DNA of 64,000 nucleotides from Cellulosimicrobium cellulans. GTDB taxonomy: Bacteria > Actinomycetota > Actinomycetes > Actinomycetales > Cellulomonadaceae. The notes under the pieces are model-generated. The model did no database searches and was not told where the DNA came from. It saw nothing but the letters and a program-made list of their open reading frames with translations. The stretch spans positions 1-64,000 of the forward strand of contig NZ_JAFGYF010000010.1 in the NCBI RefSeq assembly GCF_016921195.1, in the 5' to 3' direction. The number at the start of each line of letters is the position of its first letter. Positions within the stretch are counted from its first letter, which is position 1. Below are positions 25,686-34,568 of the stretch, one piece after another. The position numbers and the translations under genes were made by a program.

Positions 25686-27731
25686 GTGAGCACGGCCGAA
25701 CGTCCCTCGCTCCCTCGCGCCGCCGCGGGCCGCGGCGCCCGCGCGCTCGCCTCCCTCGTCGTCGCGACGGTGATGACGCTCCTGACCGGCCTCGCGCTGC
25801 TCGCCCCCGCAGGGACGGCGCACGCCGTCCCCCCGACGGACGTCGCGGGCGAGATCACCGACCCCGACGGCGTGCTCGGCGACCAGACCGACGAGGTCCA
25901 AGACGCGCTCGACCGCCTCGCGCAGGACACCGACCTCCAGCTCTTCGTCGTCTACGTCGCGAGCTTCGACGGCATGGACGGGGTCGACTGGGCGAACGCC
26001 ACGGCGAACGCGTCGGGCCTCGGGGTCGACGACCTGCTGCTCGCCGTCGCGACGGAGGACCGCCGGTACGGGCTCTCCTACGACAACAACGTGTCCCTCA
26101 CCGACGCCGAGCTCGACCGCATCTCCGCCGCCGCGGAGGACGAGCTGCGGGACGACGACTGGGCCGGCGCCGCGATCGCCGCGGCCGAGGTCGCTCGGGG
26201 CGCGAGCCAGGGCTCCGGTGGCGTGCCCTGGCTCTGGGTCCTGCTCGGGCTCGGCGCGCTCGTCCTCGTCGTCGTGCTGATCGTGCGCTCCGTCGCGAAG
26301 CGGCGCCGCGCGGCACCGGCGGGAGGGCCCCCGGAAGCAGGGCTCGCGAGCCTGCCCACCGACGAGCTCGACCGACGCGCGAGCGCTGCGCTGGTCGCCA
26401 TCGACGACGCCGTGAAGACCTCGGAGCAGGAGCTCGGCTTTGCGCAGGCCCAGTTCGGTCTCGAGGCGACGCAGCAGTTCTCGGCGGCGCTCGCCGAGGG
26501 CAAGCGGAAGGTCTCGGAGGCGTTCGCGCTCCGACAGCAGCTCGACGACGACCGCCCCGAGACCGAGCCGCAGGCCCGGGACGCGATGGCGCGTATCGTC
26601 GCGCTGTGCGACGAGGTCGCGGAGTCCCTCGACGCCCAGTCCCGCACGTTCGACGAGCTGCGCGACCTCCAGGCGCGCGCGCCGCAGGTGCTCGACGAGA
26701 CCGACCAGCGGGCGAGCGAGATCCTCGCCCGTGTCGAGCCCGCGCGCGTGACGCTCGACGGGCTCGCCCGCACCTACCCGCCGACGTCGCTCGCGTCCGT
26801 CGCGCAGAACCCGGACCAGGCGCAGGCGCTCGTCGCGAACGCCCGGGAGTCCGTCGCGCGGGGCCGCGAGGCGCTCGCCGGCAAGGACCGCGCGACGGCG
26901 GTCGCGCTCGCCCGCGCCGCGCAGAACGCCGTCGGGCAGGCCGTGACGCTGCTCGACGCCGTCGACCGGGCCGGCGCGGACCTTGCCGAGTCGGGCCCAC
27001 GGCTCGACAAGGGGCTGGCGTCCATCACCTCCGACATCGCCGACGCCGGGCGGCTCGCGCCCGGGAACCCGGCGGTCGCGCCGGCGCTCGCCGAGGCGCA
27101 GGCCGCCGTGGCGGCGGCCGCCACCGCCCGCGACGGCGGCGACCCGCTCGCCGCGCTGCGGCGCCTCACCGCAGCAGAGGCCGCGCTCGACGCCGCGCTC
27201 GCCCCGTTCCGCGAGCGCGCCGAGCAGGCCGCGCGCGCCAACGCGCTCCTGCGCGACACGCTCGCGCGCGTCGACTCGCAGGTCCGCGCGACGAACGACT
27301 TCATCGAGACCCGGCGCGGCGCCGTCGGCCCCGAGGCGCGCACCCGGCTCTCCGAGGCCATCCGGCTGCTCGGCGAGGCGCGCGCCCTCCAGCCGACCGA
27401 CCCCGTCGCCGCACTCGACCGCGCGCAGCAGGCCGACGCGCAGGCGCAGTCCGCGGCGCAACGCGCCCAGCAGGACGCGTCGAGCTGGCAGTCGTCGCAA
27501 GGCGGCGGCATGTTCGGCGGTGGCAGCGGGAGCAACGTCGGGGGCATGGTGCTCGGCGGCATCCTGCTCGACTCGATCCTGCGCGGCGGTGGCGGGGGCC
27601 GCTCCGGCGGGTTCGGCGGCGGGAGCTTCGGGGGCGGTTTCGGCGGGGGTGGCTTCGGCGGCGGCCGGGCGGGCGGGCGCTCCGGCGGCCGCTCGTCGGG
27701 CGGCCGCTCGGGTCGCGGCGGGCGCTTCTGA
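25686..27731 (+). CDS. TPM-domain membrane protein with coiled coil and Gly-rich tail
   Basis: 681 aa. Signal-like helix ASLVVATVMTLLTGLALLAPAGTAHA (about residues 22-47), then an extracytoplasmic TPM domain (about 50-170, ITDPDGVLGDQTDEVQDALDRLAQDTDLQLFVVYV, LLLAVATEDRRYGLSY), a transmembrane helix (WLWVLLGLGALVLVVVLIV, about 180-198), a long Ala-rich coiled coil (about 220-590) and a Gly/Ser/Arg tail (about 600-681). Start GTG 25686. TPM proteins are often linked to membrane or photosystem quality control. Next comes PspA, 112 bp away; the pairing suggests membrane-stress function. No catalytic claim is made. Confidence 0.87.
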   Translation: MSTAERPSLPRAAAGRGARALASLVVATVMTLLTGLALLAPAGTAHAVPPTDVAGEITDPDGVLGDQTDEVQDALDRLAQDTDLQLFVVYVASFDGMDGVDWANATANASGLGVDDLLLAVATEDRRYGLSYDNNVSLTDAELDRISAAAEDELRDDDWAGAAIAAAEVARGASQGSGGVPWLWVLLGLGALVLVVVLIVRSVAKRRRAAPAGGPPEAGLASLPTDELDRRASAALVAIDDAVKTSEQELGFAQAQFGLEATQQFSAALAEGKRKVSEAFALRQQLDDDRPETEPQARDAMARIVALCDEVAESLDAQSRTFDELRDLQARAPQVLDETDQRASEILARVEPARVTLDGLARTYPPTSLASVAQNPDQAQALVANARESVARGREALAGKDRATAVALARAAQNAVGQAVTLLDAVDRAGADLAESGPRLDKGLASITSDIADAGRLAPGNPAVAPALAEAQAAVAAAATARDGGDPLAALRRLTAAEAALDAALAPFRERAEQAARANALLRDTLARVDSQVRATNDFIETRRGAVGPEARTRLSEAIRLLGEARALQPTDPVAALDRAQQADAQAQSAAQRAQQDASSWQSSQGGGMFGGGSGSNVGGMVLGGILLDSILRGGGGGRSGGFGGGSFGGGFGGGGFGGGRAGGRSGGRSSGGRSGRGGRF

Positions 27732-27843
27732 CGAGGACGGCGAGCGCCCGCGACCAGACCGGCCGAGGCAGACGAGACAGACGAACGAGAGCAGCACGCA
27801 GGACCGACCAGCACGAGACCGGCTCACCGAGAGAGGGACGACC

Positions 27844-28647
27844 ATGGCGGAGAAGCAGAGCATCTTCGGACGGATCGCGCAGCTCGCCCGCGCGAACATC
27901 AACGCGCTCCTGGACAGCGCCGAGGACCCGCAGAAGATGCTGGACCAGCTCGTGCGCGACTACACGAACAACATCGCCGACGCCGAGCAGGCGGTCGCGC
28001 AGACCATCGGCAACCTCCGCCTCGCGGAGCAGGACTACAACGAGGACGTCGCCGCGGTCCAGGAGTGGGGGCAGAAGGCCGCCGCCGCCTCGGCGCAGGC
28101 CGACCGCTACCGGCAGCAGGGTGACACCGCCAACGCCGACAAGTTCGACAACCTCGCCAAGGTCGCGCTCGGCAAGCAGATCTCCGCCGAGAGCGAGGTC
28201 CGCCAGGCCGAGCCGCTCATCGCCTCGCAGCGTGAGTCGGTCGAGAAGCTCAAGTCCGGGCTCGCGATGATGAAGGACAAGCTCGGCGAGCTGAGGTCCA
28301 AGCGCGACTCGCTCGTCGCCCGGCAGAAGAGCGCGCAGGCGCAGCAGACCGTCCAGGGCGCGATCAGCTCGATCAACGTGCTCGACCCGACGAGCGAGAT
28401 CTCCCGCTACGAGGAGATCGTGCGTCGCGAGGAGGCGCAGGCCCTCGGCCAGGCCGAGGTCGCGGCGTCGAGCATCGACGCGCAGTTCGCCGAGCTGGAG
28501 ACGTCCGGCGAGGCCGTCGAGATCGAGGCACGGCTCGCCGCCCTCAAGCAGGGCTCGTCGCCCGCGTCGCAGGTGTCGCCCACCCAGGTCACGCCCGCGA
28601 TCGAGTCCGGTACCACCACCCAGGACGCCCCGACCTCCGACTGGTGA
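27844..28647 (+). CDS. pspA: PspA/IM30-family protein
   Basis: 267-aa peripheral membrane protein of the PspA/Vipp1 (ESCRT-III-like) family that supports the inner membrane under stress. N-terminal amphipathic segment MAEKQSIFGRIAQLARANINALLDSAEDPQKMLDQLVRDY (residues 1-40) is the family hallmark, followed by long helices to about residue 225 and a short Gln/Ser/Thr-rich tail. ATG 27844 is preceded by GAGAGGGACG. It lies downstream of the TPM protein in the same direction, likely one transcript. The 21-bp repeat arm begins three bases after its stop and could fold as its terminator. Confidence 0.92.
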   Translation: MAEKQSIFGRIAQLARANINALLDSAEDPQKMLDQLVRDYTNNIADAEQAVAQTIGNLRLAEQDYNEDVAAVQEWGQKAAAASAQADRYRQQGDTANADKFDNLAKVALGKQISAESEVRQAEPLIASQRESVEKLKSGLAMMKDKLGELRSKRDSLVARQKSAQAQQTVQGAISSINVLDPTSEISRYEEIVRREEAQALGQAEVAASSIDAQFAELETSGEAVEIEARLAALKQGSSPASQVSPTQVTPAIESGTTTQDAPTSDW

Positions 28648-28649
28648 CT

Positions 28650-28733
28650 CCTCGCGGGGACAACCCTGGACCCGCGAGGTGGAACCCTGGTTGCGCGAGG
28701 TAGAACCGTGGTCGGCCGAGGTAGAACCGTGGT
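28650..28733 (-). repeat. 21-bp repeat arm (left), four units
   Basis: Units start near 28650, 28671, 28692 and 28713; core GAGGTAGAACCGTGGT, the first unit being diverged. Immediately after the arm, 28731-28757 matches the bases following the left arm at 60.5 kb (GTTCTTGkGCTCGACGGCG). Confidence 0.88.
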
Positions 28734-28941
28734 TCTTGTGCTCGACGGCGCGTGGTCGGGGTGGGTGGTTGGTCGCCGGTCGCCGGGTGACCTCGCGGCT
28801 GAGCGGTGGGGGTGGGCTCGGATGCGACAGGGCGTCAGCGCGGCGCTCCAAAAGCCACGTCCGAGCGACCCGGGTGACGCGCCGCAGCCCCGAGCACCGA
28901 GGCCGCCCGCACCGCGGACCCGACCACGCGGGCCTGAGACC
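28734..28941. other. Spacer between inverted repeat arms
   Basis: About 208 bp without a credible gene. It begins with the shoulder sequence shared with the 60.5 kb element and contains GGGTGGGTGGT, part of the hairpin stem, but the conserved 46-nt loop is not recognisable. It looks like a decayed element centre. Confidence 0.5.
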
Positions 28942-29004
28942 CGACCACAGTTCTACCTCGACCAACCACAGTTCTACCTCGCGCAACCACGGTTCTACCT
29001 CGGC
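28942..29004 (+). repeat. 21-bp repeat arm (right), three units
   Basis: Units at 28942, 28963 and 28984 read ACCACAGTTCTACCTCG or ACCACGGTTCTACCTCG, inverted relative to the 28650-28733 arm. The two arms could pair over about 60 bp. Confidence 0.88.
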
Positions 29005-29043
29005 CGACCGGTGCGACCGCGCGGAGGGGATCGCGGCGTCGGG

Positions 29044-29802
29044 TCAGGCCGGGACGCGCTGCCCCACGGTCGTGCGGACCTCGGCGACGAAGGCCTCGGC
29101 GAGGCGACGGCCGCCGTCGAGGATCTCCTGCGCGTGCTCGTCGAACCCGGCCAGGGCGGCAGCGGCGTCGACGTCGTCGAACGCGTCGCACCACGTCTCG
29201 AAGCCCGCGCGCGTCGTCTCGGGGTGGAACTGCACGCCGAGCGCGGAGCCGAGGCGGAACGCCTGGTACGGGTACATGTTGGACGACCCGAGCCAGACGG
29301 CGCCGCGCGGCAGGTCGACGATCGCGTCGGCGTGCATGCTCGTCACGTACCGCACCGGCTCGTCGCCGACTGCGAGCGCCGAGAGGACGGGGTCGGTCTC
29401 GGCGTCGGCGCGCCAGAAGACGCGGGTCGCGCCGGCCTCGCGCCCCGGAGGCGCGGCCACCTGGACCTGGCCGCCGCCCGCGACGGCGAGGAGCTGCGCC
29501 CCGAGGCAGATGCCGAGCGTGGGGACGCCGGTCGTCGCCGCGGCGATCAGGGTCTCGCGCAACGCGGGCAGCCAGGGGGCGCGCTCGTCGTCGTGCGCGG
29601 ACATGTGTCCGCCGAGCACGACCAGGCCGTCCCCGACCCCGTCCGCCGGGGGAATCGCGTCGCCGTCGTGCGCGCGCACGACCCGCAGGTCGGCGGCGAG
29701 CTGGTCGGCGTAGGCGTCGAGCGTGACGTCCGGAGAGTTCTGGACGACCGTGAGCCGGACGGTTCCGGTCGCGGCCGTGGCGTCGGTGTCGTGCGTGGTC
29801 AC
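29044..29802 (-). CDS. Class I glutamine amidotransferase
   Basis: 252-aa stand-alone class I GATase related to the GMP-synthase glutaminase domain. Catalytic Cys in TLGICLGAQLLAVAGGG (about residue 98) and the His/Glu pair in GVQFHPETT (about 186-188). Such proteins hydrolyse glutamine or gamma-glutamyl compounds, or transfer the amide to a partner; no partner is adjacent. Start GTG 29802 (VTTHDTDATAATG); the longer open frame to 30060 overlaps the divergent NYN gene and is rejected. The two genes share a 92-bp divergent promoter region. Confidence 0.88.
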   Translation of the reverse strand: MTTHDTDATAATGTVRLTVVQNSPDVTLDAYADQLAADLRVVRAHDGDAIPPADGVGDGLVVLGGHMSAHDDERAPWLPALRETLIAAATTGVPTLGICLGAQLLAVAGGGQVQVAAPPGREAGATRVFWRADAETDPVLSALAVGDEPVRYVTSMHADAIVDLPRGAVWLGSSNMYPYQAFRLGSALGVQFHPETTRAGFETWCDAFDDVDAAAALAGFDEHAQEILDGGRRLAEAFVAEVRTTVGQRVPA

Positions 29803-29881
29803 GAGGTCCGACGGTACCCACTCCGGGGTACCCCGACGCAAACACCCACGTCGTGGACATGGCAGGCGACGGTCGCGCGGA

Positions 29882-29887
29882 TAGGCT
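29882..29887 (+). promoter_or_regulatory. -10 element TAGGCT, leaderless NYN gene
   Basis: TAGGCT ends seven bases before ATG 29895; no Shine-Dalgarno is seen. Confidence 0.5.
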
Positions 29888-29894
29888 GACCAGC

Positions 29895-30494
29895 ATGTCC
29901 GACCTCCAGACCTCCGACGGCCGAGCCCTGACGACGCCGCGCCGCACCTACCTCGTCGTCGACGGCGAGAACATCGACGCGACGCTCGGCATGAACGTCC
30001 TCGGGCACCGTCCCGCGCCGGAGGAGCGGCCACGGTGGGACCGCATCGTGGAGTTCGCACGCCAGGCCTGGGGCCAGGACGTCACGCCGCTGTTCTTCCT
30101 CAACGCGTCGTCGGGCCAGATGCCGATGTCGTTCGTGCAGGCGCTCCTCGCGATGGGCTACCGGCCGATCCCGCTCGCCGGCTCGGGCAGCGAGAAGGTC
30201 GTGGACATCGGTATCCAGCGCATGCTCGACGCGATCGTCGACCAGCCGGGCGACGTGCTGCTCGCGAGCCACGACGGGGACTTCCTGCCGCAGGTCGAGA
30301 CGCTGCTCGACGACCCGGACCGCCGGGTGGGCGTCCTCGCGTTCCGCGAGTTCGTCAACGTGCGGCTCACGGAGCTCACCGGGCGCGGGCTCGAGGTGTT
30401 CGACCTCGAGGACCACGCGGGGGCGTTCACGACCGTCCTGCCGCGCGTGCGCATCATCCCGCTCGAGGAGTTCGACCCGCTGCGCTACCTCTGA
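29895..30494 (+). CDS. NYN-domain (LabA/PIN-like) putative RNase
   Basis: 199 aa, single NYN domain of the PIN-like nuclease fold. Acidic metal-site residues appear in YLVVDGENIDATLG (about residues 19-32), EKVVDIGIQRMLDAI (about 98-112) and LLASHDGDFLPQV (about 121-133), the order expected for an active site. The family includes RNases acting on tRNA, rRNA or mRNA. The gene is divergent from the GATase and convergent with the AlkZ-like gene. The target is not predictable. Confidence 0.88.
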   Translation: MSDLQTSDGRALTTPRRTYLVVDGENIDATLGMNVLGHRPAPEERPRWDRIVEFARQAWGQDVTPLFFLNASSGQMPMSFVQALLAMGYRPIPLAGSGSEKVVDIGIQRMLDAIVDQPGDVLLASHDGDFLPQVETLLDDPDRRVGVLAFREFVNVRLTELTGRGLEVFDLEDHAGAFTTVLPRVRIIPLEEFDPLRYL

Positions 30495-30574
30495 CCGACC
30501 TGCTGGGTGCTGGGCTCCTGTCGTCGCGGCTCCCCGTGGACGACGAAGACCCGGCACTCAGCCGGTGTCCACCG

Positions 30575-31813
30575 TCAGGCGTGGAGCTCGCGGTACAGCG
30601 GCGTGGGGAACGACGCCGTCACGCCGTCGCCGCCGAGGAGCGCCGCGATGCGCTCGGCCTCCGCGGCGACGGCACGCTCGGCGTCCGACCCCACGTCCTC
30701 GAGCAGGCGGAACACCGGCTCCCCGCCCGGGCGCACGGCCCAGGCGCCGGCGATCCGGCCCTCCCACCAGACGGTCGCGCCGGCGTTGCCGATCGTGTCG
30801 AAGATCGCGGCCTTGTGCGGGCCGAGGTACCAGTCGCGCGCGGCCCAGCCCATCGTCGTCGGGTCGAGCGACGGCAGGAGCGCGACGCTGCCCTCGAGCG
30901 GCGACTCCGTGACACCGGGCAGGTCCGTCCCGGCGAGCATGACGCCCGGCTGCGGGGCGGGGTCGCCCGGCGTCCCCGTCTCGACCTCCACCTCGACGAC
31001 GTCGAGCGCCGCGAGCGCGGCGCGCGTGTCCCGCTGGTTCCAGCCCGTCCACCACGCGAGGTCCTTGACCGTCGCCGGGCCGAACACCTCGAGCCAGGAC
31101 CGGGCCAGCTCCGTGCGCGCGGCTGCCTCGTCCATCGCAGGGATGCCGCCCGGGAACCAGTCCTCGACCGGTGACCAGACGTGCCGGTTGGACGACCACG
31201 ACCCCCGCGGCTCGCCGCGCACGACGGCGCCCTCGGCGGACAGCAGCGCCGTGAGCGGGGACGTCAGGGTGCGGCGTACGTCCCACGTCTTGTCGGTGGT
31301 GGGCAGGAACGCGGTGCGCAGCAGCGGCGCCGCCCTGGACAGGCTGGCGCCGTCGAGCGGGCCCTGCGAGGCGAGCGCGTCGTGCACCTGCGCCTCGACC
31401 GCGGCGAGGAACGTCGCCGCGTCGTCGACGGGCGGGTCCGTGGGCAGCGTCGAGAGCTCCTTGAGCAGCCGCGTGCGCAGCCGCCGCGCGACGGCGAGCG
31501 CCGCGGCCGCGTGCACGACGGGAACGGTCTCGCGCCGCACCACGAACATCGTGCGCCGCATGGCCAGCACCTTGACCAGGGTGCGCCGGCCGAACACGGC
31601 GTCGCGGACGTCGTCGAGCACGAGCCCGGGGACCCGCGCGAGCACGGAGAGGTAGACGCTCGGGGCGTCGGTGGCGTGGAGCGCGAGCAACCGGTCGACG
31701 ACGTCCTCGGGGCTCCGAGCCGCCGGGCGCCCCGGGAGGTCCGATGCGAGCGCGAGTTGCTGCGCGACGAGCCGTCGTCGCCTCTGGTCCACCGTGATCC
31801 GCACGCCCGCCAT
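30575..31813 (-). CDS. Winged-helix DNA-binding protein, AlkZ-like
   Basis: 412 aa, HTH_42/YcaQ-like family (several repeated winged helices), related to the DNA glycosylase AlkZ that removes bulky or crosslinked bases. Recognisable stretches: ARSPEDVVDRLLALHATDAPSVYLSVLARVPGL (about residues 34-66), RRTLVKVLAMRRTMFVV, and the C-terminal SVALLPSLDPTTMGWAARDWYLGPHKAAIFDTIGNAGATVWWEGRIAGAW. Start ATG 31813 (MAGVRITVDQRRRR). Divergent from the response regulator with 105 bp between starts. Glycosylase activity is inferred from family only. Confidence 0.85.
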   Translation of the reverse strand: MAGVRITVDQRRRRLVAQQLALASDLPGRPAARSPEDVVDRLLALHATDAPSVYLSVLARVPGLVLDDVRDAVFGRRTLVKVLAMRRTMFVVRRETVPVVHAAAALAVARRLRTRLLKELSTLPTDPPVDDAATFLAAVEAQVHDALASQGPLDGASLSRAAPLLRTAFLPTTDKTWDVRRTLTSPLTALLSAEGAVVRGEPRGSWSSNRHVWSPVEDWFPGGIPAMDEAAARTELARSWLEVFGPATVKDLAWWTGWNQRDTRAALAALDVVEVEVETGTPGDPAPQPGVMLAGTDLPGVTESPLEGSVALLPSLDPTTMGWAARDWYLGPHKAAIFDTIGNAGATVWWEGRIAGAWAVRPGGEPVFRLLEDVGSDAERAVAAEAERIAALLGGDGVTASFPTPLYRELHA

Positions 31814-31918
31814 CCTGCCCGACGCCGCCCACGCGCACCGCGCGACCCGCCTCCTGAGGAGTCCGCGGGTGGAGCGCGTTCCCAGGCGACTCCCAGACCT
31901 GAGGAGGACACTGGACGC

Positions 31919-32656
31919 ATGAGCACCACGCCTGAGGCACGCCTCGTCGTCGTCGACGACGAGCCGAACATCCGCGAGCTGCTGGCCACGTCCCTGCGCT
32001 TCGCCGGGTTCGAGGTCCACGCCGCCGCGGACGGGCAGAGCGCCCTGCGGCTCGTGCGCGACGTCGAGCCCGACCTGGTCGTGCTCGACGTGATGCTCCC
32101 GGACATGGACGGGTTCACCGTCACGCGCCGCCTGCGGGAGAAGGGGCAGCACACGCCCGTCGTCTTCCTCACGGCGAAGGACGACACGCGCGACAAGATC
32201 ACCGGCCTCACCGTCGGCGGCGACGACTACGTGACGAAGCCGTTCAGCCTCGAGGAGGTCGTGGCGCGCATCCGCGCGGTCCTGCGCCGCACGCACGCCG
32301 AGCCCGTCGACGACGCTGTGCTGCGCTTCGCCGACCTCGAGATGGACGAGGACTCGCACGAGGTCCGCCGTGCGGGGATCGACGTCGACCTCTCCCCCAC
32401 GGAGTTCAAGCTCCTGCGGTACCTCATGCTCAACGCGGGCCGCGTGCTGTCCAAGGCGCAGATCCTGGACCACGTGTGGCAGTACGACTGGGGCGGCGAC
32501 GCGAACATCGTCGAGTCCTACATCTCCTACCTGCGTCGCAAGATCGACAACCTCACGGTGCCCGGGCCCGACGGCGAGCCCGTCGCGCTCCCGCCGCTCA
32601 TCCACACCAAGCGGGGCGTGGGCTACCTGCTGCGCCAGCCGCCGACGACCTCATGA
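31919..32656 (+). CDS. OmpR/PhoB-family response regulator
   Basis: 245-aa response regulator. Receiver domain residues 1-120 with acidic pair in VVVDDEPN (about 12-14), phospho-acceptor Asp in LVVLDVMLPDMDG (about 56), Thr in FLTAKD and Lys in YVTKPF. DNA-binding winged helix about 145-240 (LSPTEFKLLRYLMLNAGRVLSKAQILDHVWQYDWGGDANIVESYISYLRRKID). Its stop overlaps the histidine kinase start (ATGA). Close to TcrX/TrcR-like regulators of actinobacteria; the stimulus is unknown. Confidence 0.95.
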   Translation: MSTTPEARLVVVDDEPNIRELLATSLRFAGFEVHAAADGQSALRLVRDVEPDLVVLDVMLPDMDGFTVTRRLREKGQHTPVVFLTAKDDTRDKITGLTVGGDDYVTKPFSLEEVVARIRAVLRRTHAEPVDDAVLRFADLEMDEDSHEVRRAGIDVDLSPTEFKLLRYLMLNAGRVLSKAQILDHVWQYDWGGDANIVESYISYLRRKIDNLTVPGPDGEPVALPPLIHTKRGVGYLLRQPPTTS

Positions 32657-34332
32657 CGTCCGGCCCCGACCGTACGACGACGGGGTCCCGACCGGTCCCA
32701 CCGCCCCCTCCCCCGCCCCCCGGGTCCACCACCCCCGCCGGACCCGCACCGCACACGAGCGGCGCCCCGGGAGCCGGCGCCCCCCTCTCGCCGGGAGCAG
32801 GCCCGACGGCGGAGCGTCCCTTCGGTCGTCCCGTCCCCACCGAGGGGTGGGGCTGGTTCGCGCGCGTCCCGTTGCGCGCCCGGCTCGTCGCCATCACGGT
32901 GCTGCTGCTCGCTGCGGGGCTCGGGCTGGCGTCCGTCGTGACGACGACGGTCGTGTCGAGCTATCTCGTGCGACAGGTCGACGTGCAGCTGGAGCGGTCG
33001 GCGGCGGCCGTCGCGAACATCACCCTCAACGAGCGGATCGGCAGCGGCTCCCAGCTGCCCAGCGACTACTACGTCCTCGTCCGACCCCGCGGCGGCGACG
33101 AGGTCCCGCTCCGATGGCCCCAGACGGTGAACCTCTACGGCGTCCCGAACATCCCCGCGATGTCCGACCCCGAGGTCGAGGCGAGCCAGGACGAGCCGTT
33201 CACCGTGGACTCCGTCGGCGGGACCGACCCGGCCGAGTGGCGCGTCACGACGTTCTTCTTCTACGACAAGTTCAGCGGCGAGCTCGGTGGCACGGCGTTC
33301 GTCGCCCTTCCGCTCACCGGCATTCACGAGACCGTCAAGGTCCTGGGCCGCGCGCTCGCGCTCTCGGCGCTCGGCATCGCTCTCGTCGGGGGCGCCGTGG
33401 CCTACCTCGCGGTGCACCGCGCGCTGCGCCCGCTGCGCGAGATCGAGGAGACGGCGGCGGACATCGCGGCGGGCGACCTGTCCCGGCGCGTGCGTCCGGC
33501 ACCGCCGACGACCGAGGTCGGCTCGCTCGCGGCGTCGCTCAACGCGATGCTCTCCCAGATCGAGGAGGCGTTCGCGGTCCAGGAGGCGTCCGAGGAGCGG
33601 ATGCGACGGTTCGTGTCCGACGCGAGCCACGAGCTGCGCACCCCGCTCGCGACGATCCGCGGCTACGGCGAGCTGTACCGGATAGGGGCGCTCGACACGC
33701 CCGACAAGGTCGACGACACCATGGGACGCATCGAGGACTCGGCGACCCGCATGGGCACGCTCGTGAACGACCTGCTCGCGCTCGCGCGACTGGACGAGGG
33801 GCGCCCGCTGCGCCACGAGCCCGTGGACCTCGTGTCGCTCGCGCGCGACTCCGCGCAGGACCTGCACGCGCTCGACCCGACGCGCGACGTCCGGCTGGTG
33901 GGTCTCTCCCCCGGCGCGACGGCACCGACGGCGCTGCGCGTCGTCGGCGACGAGGACCGGCTGCGACAGGTGCTCGCGAACCTCGTCGGCAACGTCACGC
34001 GCCACACTCCTGCGGGCACACCGGTCGAGATCGCGCTGGGCACGGTCGGACCGGCCGCCCCACCGGACGCGCGCAAGGACGGCGCGGCCGTCGACGCGGT
34101 CGCCGTGCTCGAGGTGCGGGACCACGGGCCGGGCGTCCCCAGCGAGCAGCGCGGCCGGGTGTTCGAGCGGTTCTACCGCGCGGACTCCTCGCGCAACCGC
34201 GCGTCGGGCGGCTCGGGCCTGGGTCTGGCCATCGTCGCCGCGATCGTGGGCGCGCACCGGGGACGAGTCTCGGTGAGCGAGACGACGGGCGGCGGGCTCA
34301 CCGTGCGCGTCGACCTCCCGCTCGCCCCCTGA
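32653..34332 (+). CDS. Sensor histidine kinase with HAMP domain
   Basis: 559-aa membrane sensor kinase, partner of the preceding regulator (four-base overlap). Layout: a ~70-residue disordered N-terminus containing eight consecutive Pro, TM1 (about 76-98), extracytoplasmic sensor region (about 100-233), TM2 (about 235-257), HAMP, HisKA with VSDASHELRTPLATIRGYGELY (phospho-His about 325), and HATPase_c with NLVGNVTRHTPAG (N box), RDHGPGVP (G1) and GGSGLGLAIVAAIV (G2). All catalytic boxes are intact. The Pro-rich cytoplasmic head is unusual in length. Confidence 0.95.
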   Translation: MTSGPDRTTTGSRPVPPPPPPPPGSTTPAGPAPHTSGAPGAGAPLSPGAGPTAERPFGRPVPTEGWGWFARVPLRARLVAITVLLLAAGLGLASVVTTTVVSSYLVRQVDVQLERSAAAVANITLNERIGSGSQLPSDYYVLVRPRGGDEVPLRWPQTVNLYGVPNIPAMSDPEVEASQDEPFTVDSVGGTDPAEWRVTTFFFYDKFSGELGGTAFVALPLTGIHETVKVLGRALALSALGIALVGGAVAYLAVHRALRPLREIEETAADIAAGDLSRRVRPAPPTTEVGSLAASLNAMLSQIEEAFAVQEASEERMRRFVSDASHELRTPLATIRGYGELYRIGALDTPDKVDDTMGRIEDSATRMGTLVNDLLALARLDEGRPLRHEPVDLVSLARDSAQDLHALDPTRDVRLVGLSPGATAPTALRVVGDEDRLRQVLANLVGNVTRHTPAGTPVEIALGTVGPAAPPDARKDGAAVDAVAVLEVRDHGPGVPSEQRGRVFERFYRADSSRNRASGGSGLGLAIVAAIVGAHRGRVSVSETTGGGLTVRVDLPLAP

Positions 34333-34568
34333 CGGTCCGCACCGCGCCCCACCTGCGCGTCCGCCGAGCGCCCGGCCAGGCATGCCCCGAGCGCCCCGAC
34401 GGCACCGGTCCCGTGCACCGCCGAGTGCGGCTACGATGGCGGGTCGTCCCGCGCGACCTAGGCTGGTGGTGAGGCCACGCGGCGACGCGGGGGCCTCCGC
34501 GTCAGGTACCACCCTGGCGACGACGACCTCCGTCATCTCCTCGTCACCGTCGAAGAAGGCTGAAGTTC
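34333..34568. other. Intergenic, no gene seen
   Basis: 236 bp after the kinase. TACGAT and TAGGCT -10-like boxes occur near 34432 and 34460. The latter could drive the HD gene with a ~100-nt leader. No stable terminator or ORF stands out. Confidence 0.3.

Noticed and set aside
25209-27902. 897-residue ORF on the minus strand
   Set aside because: Shadow of the TPM protein gene and the XPB end; low complexity, no motif.
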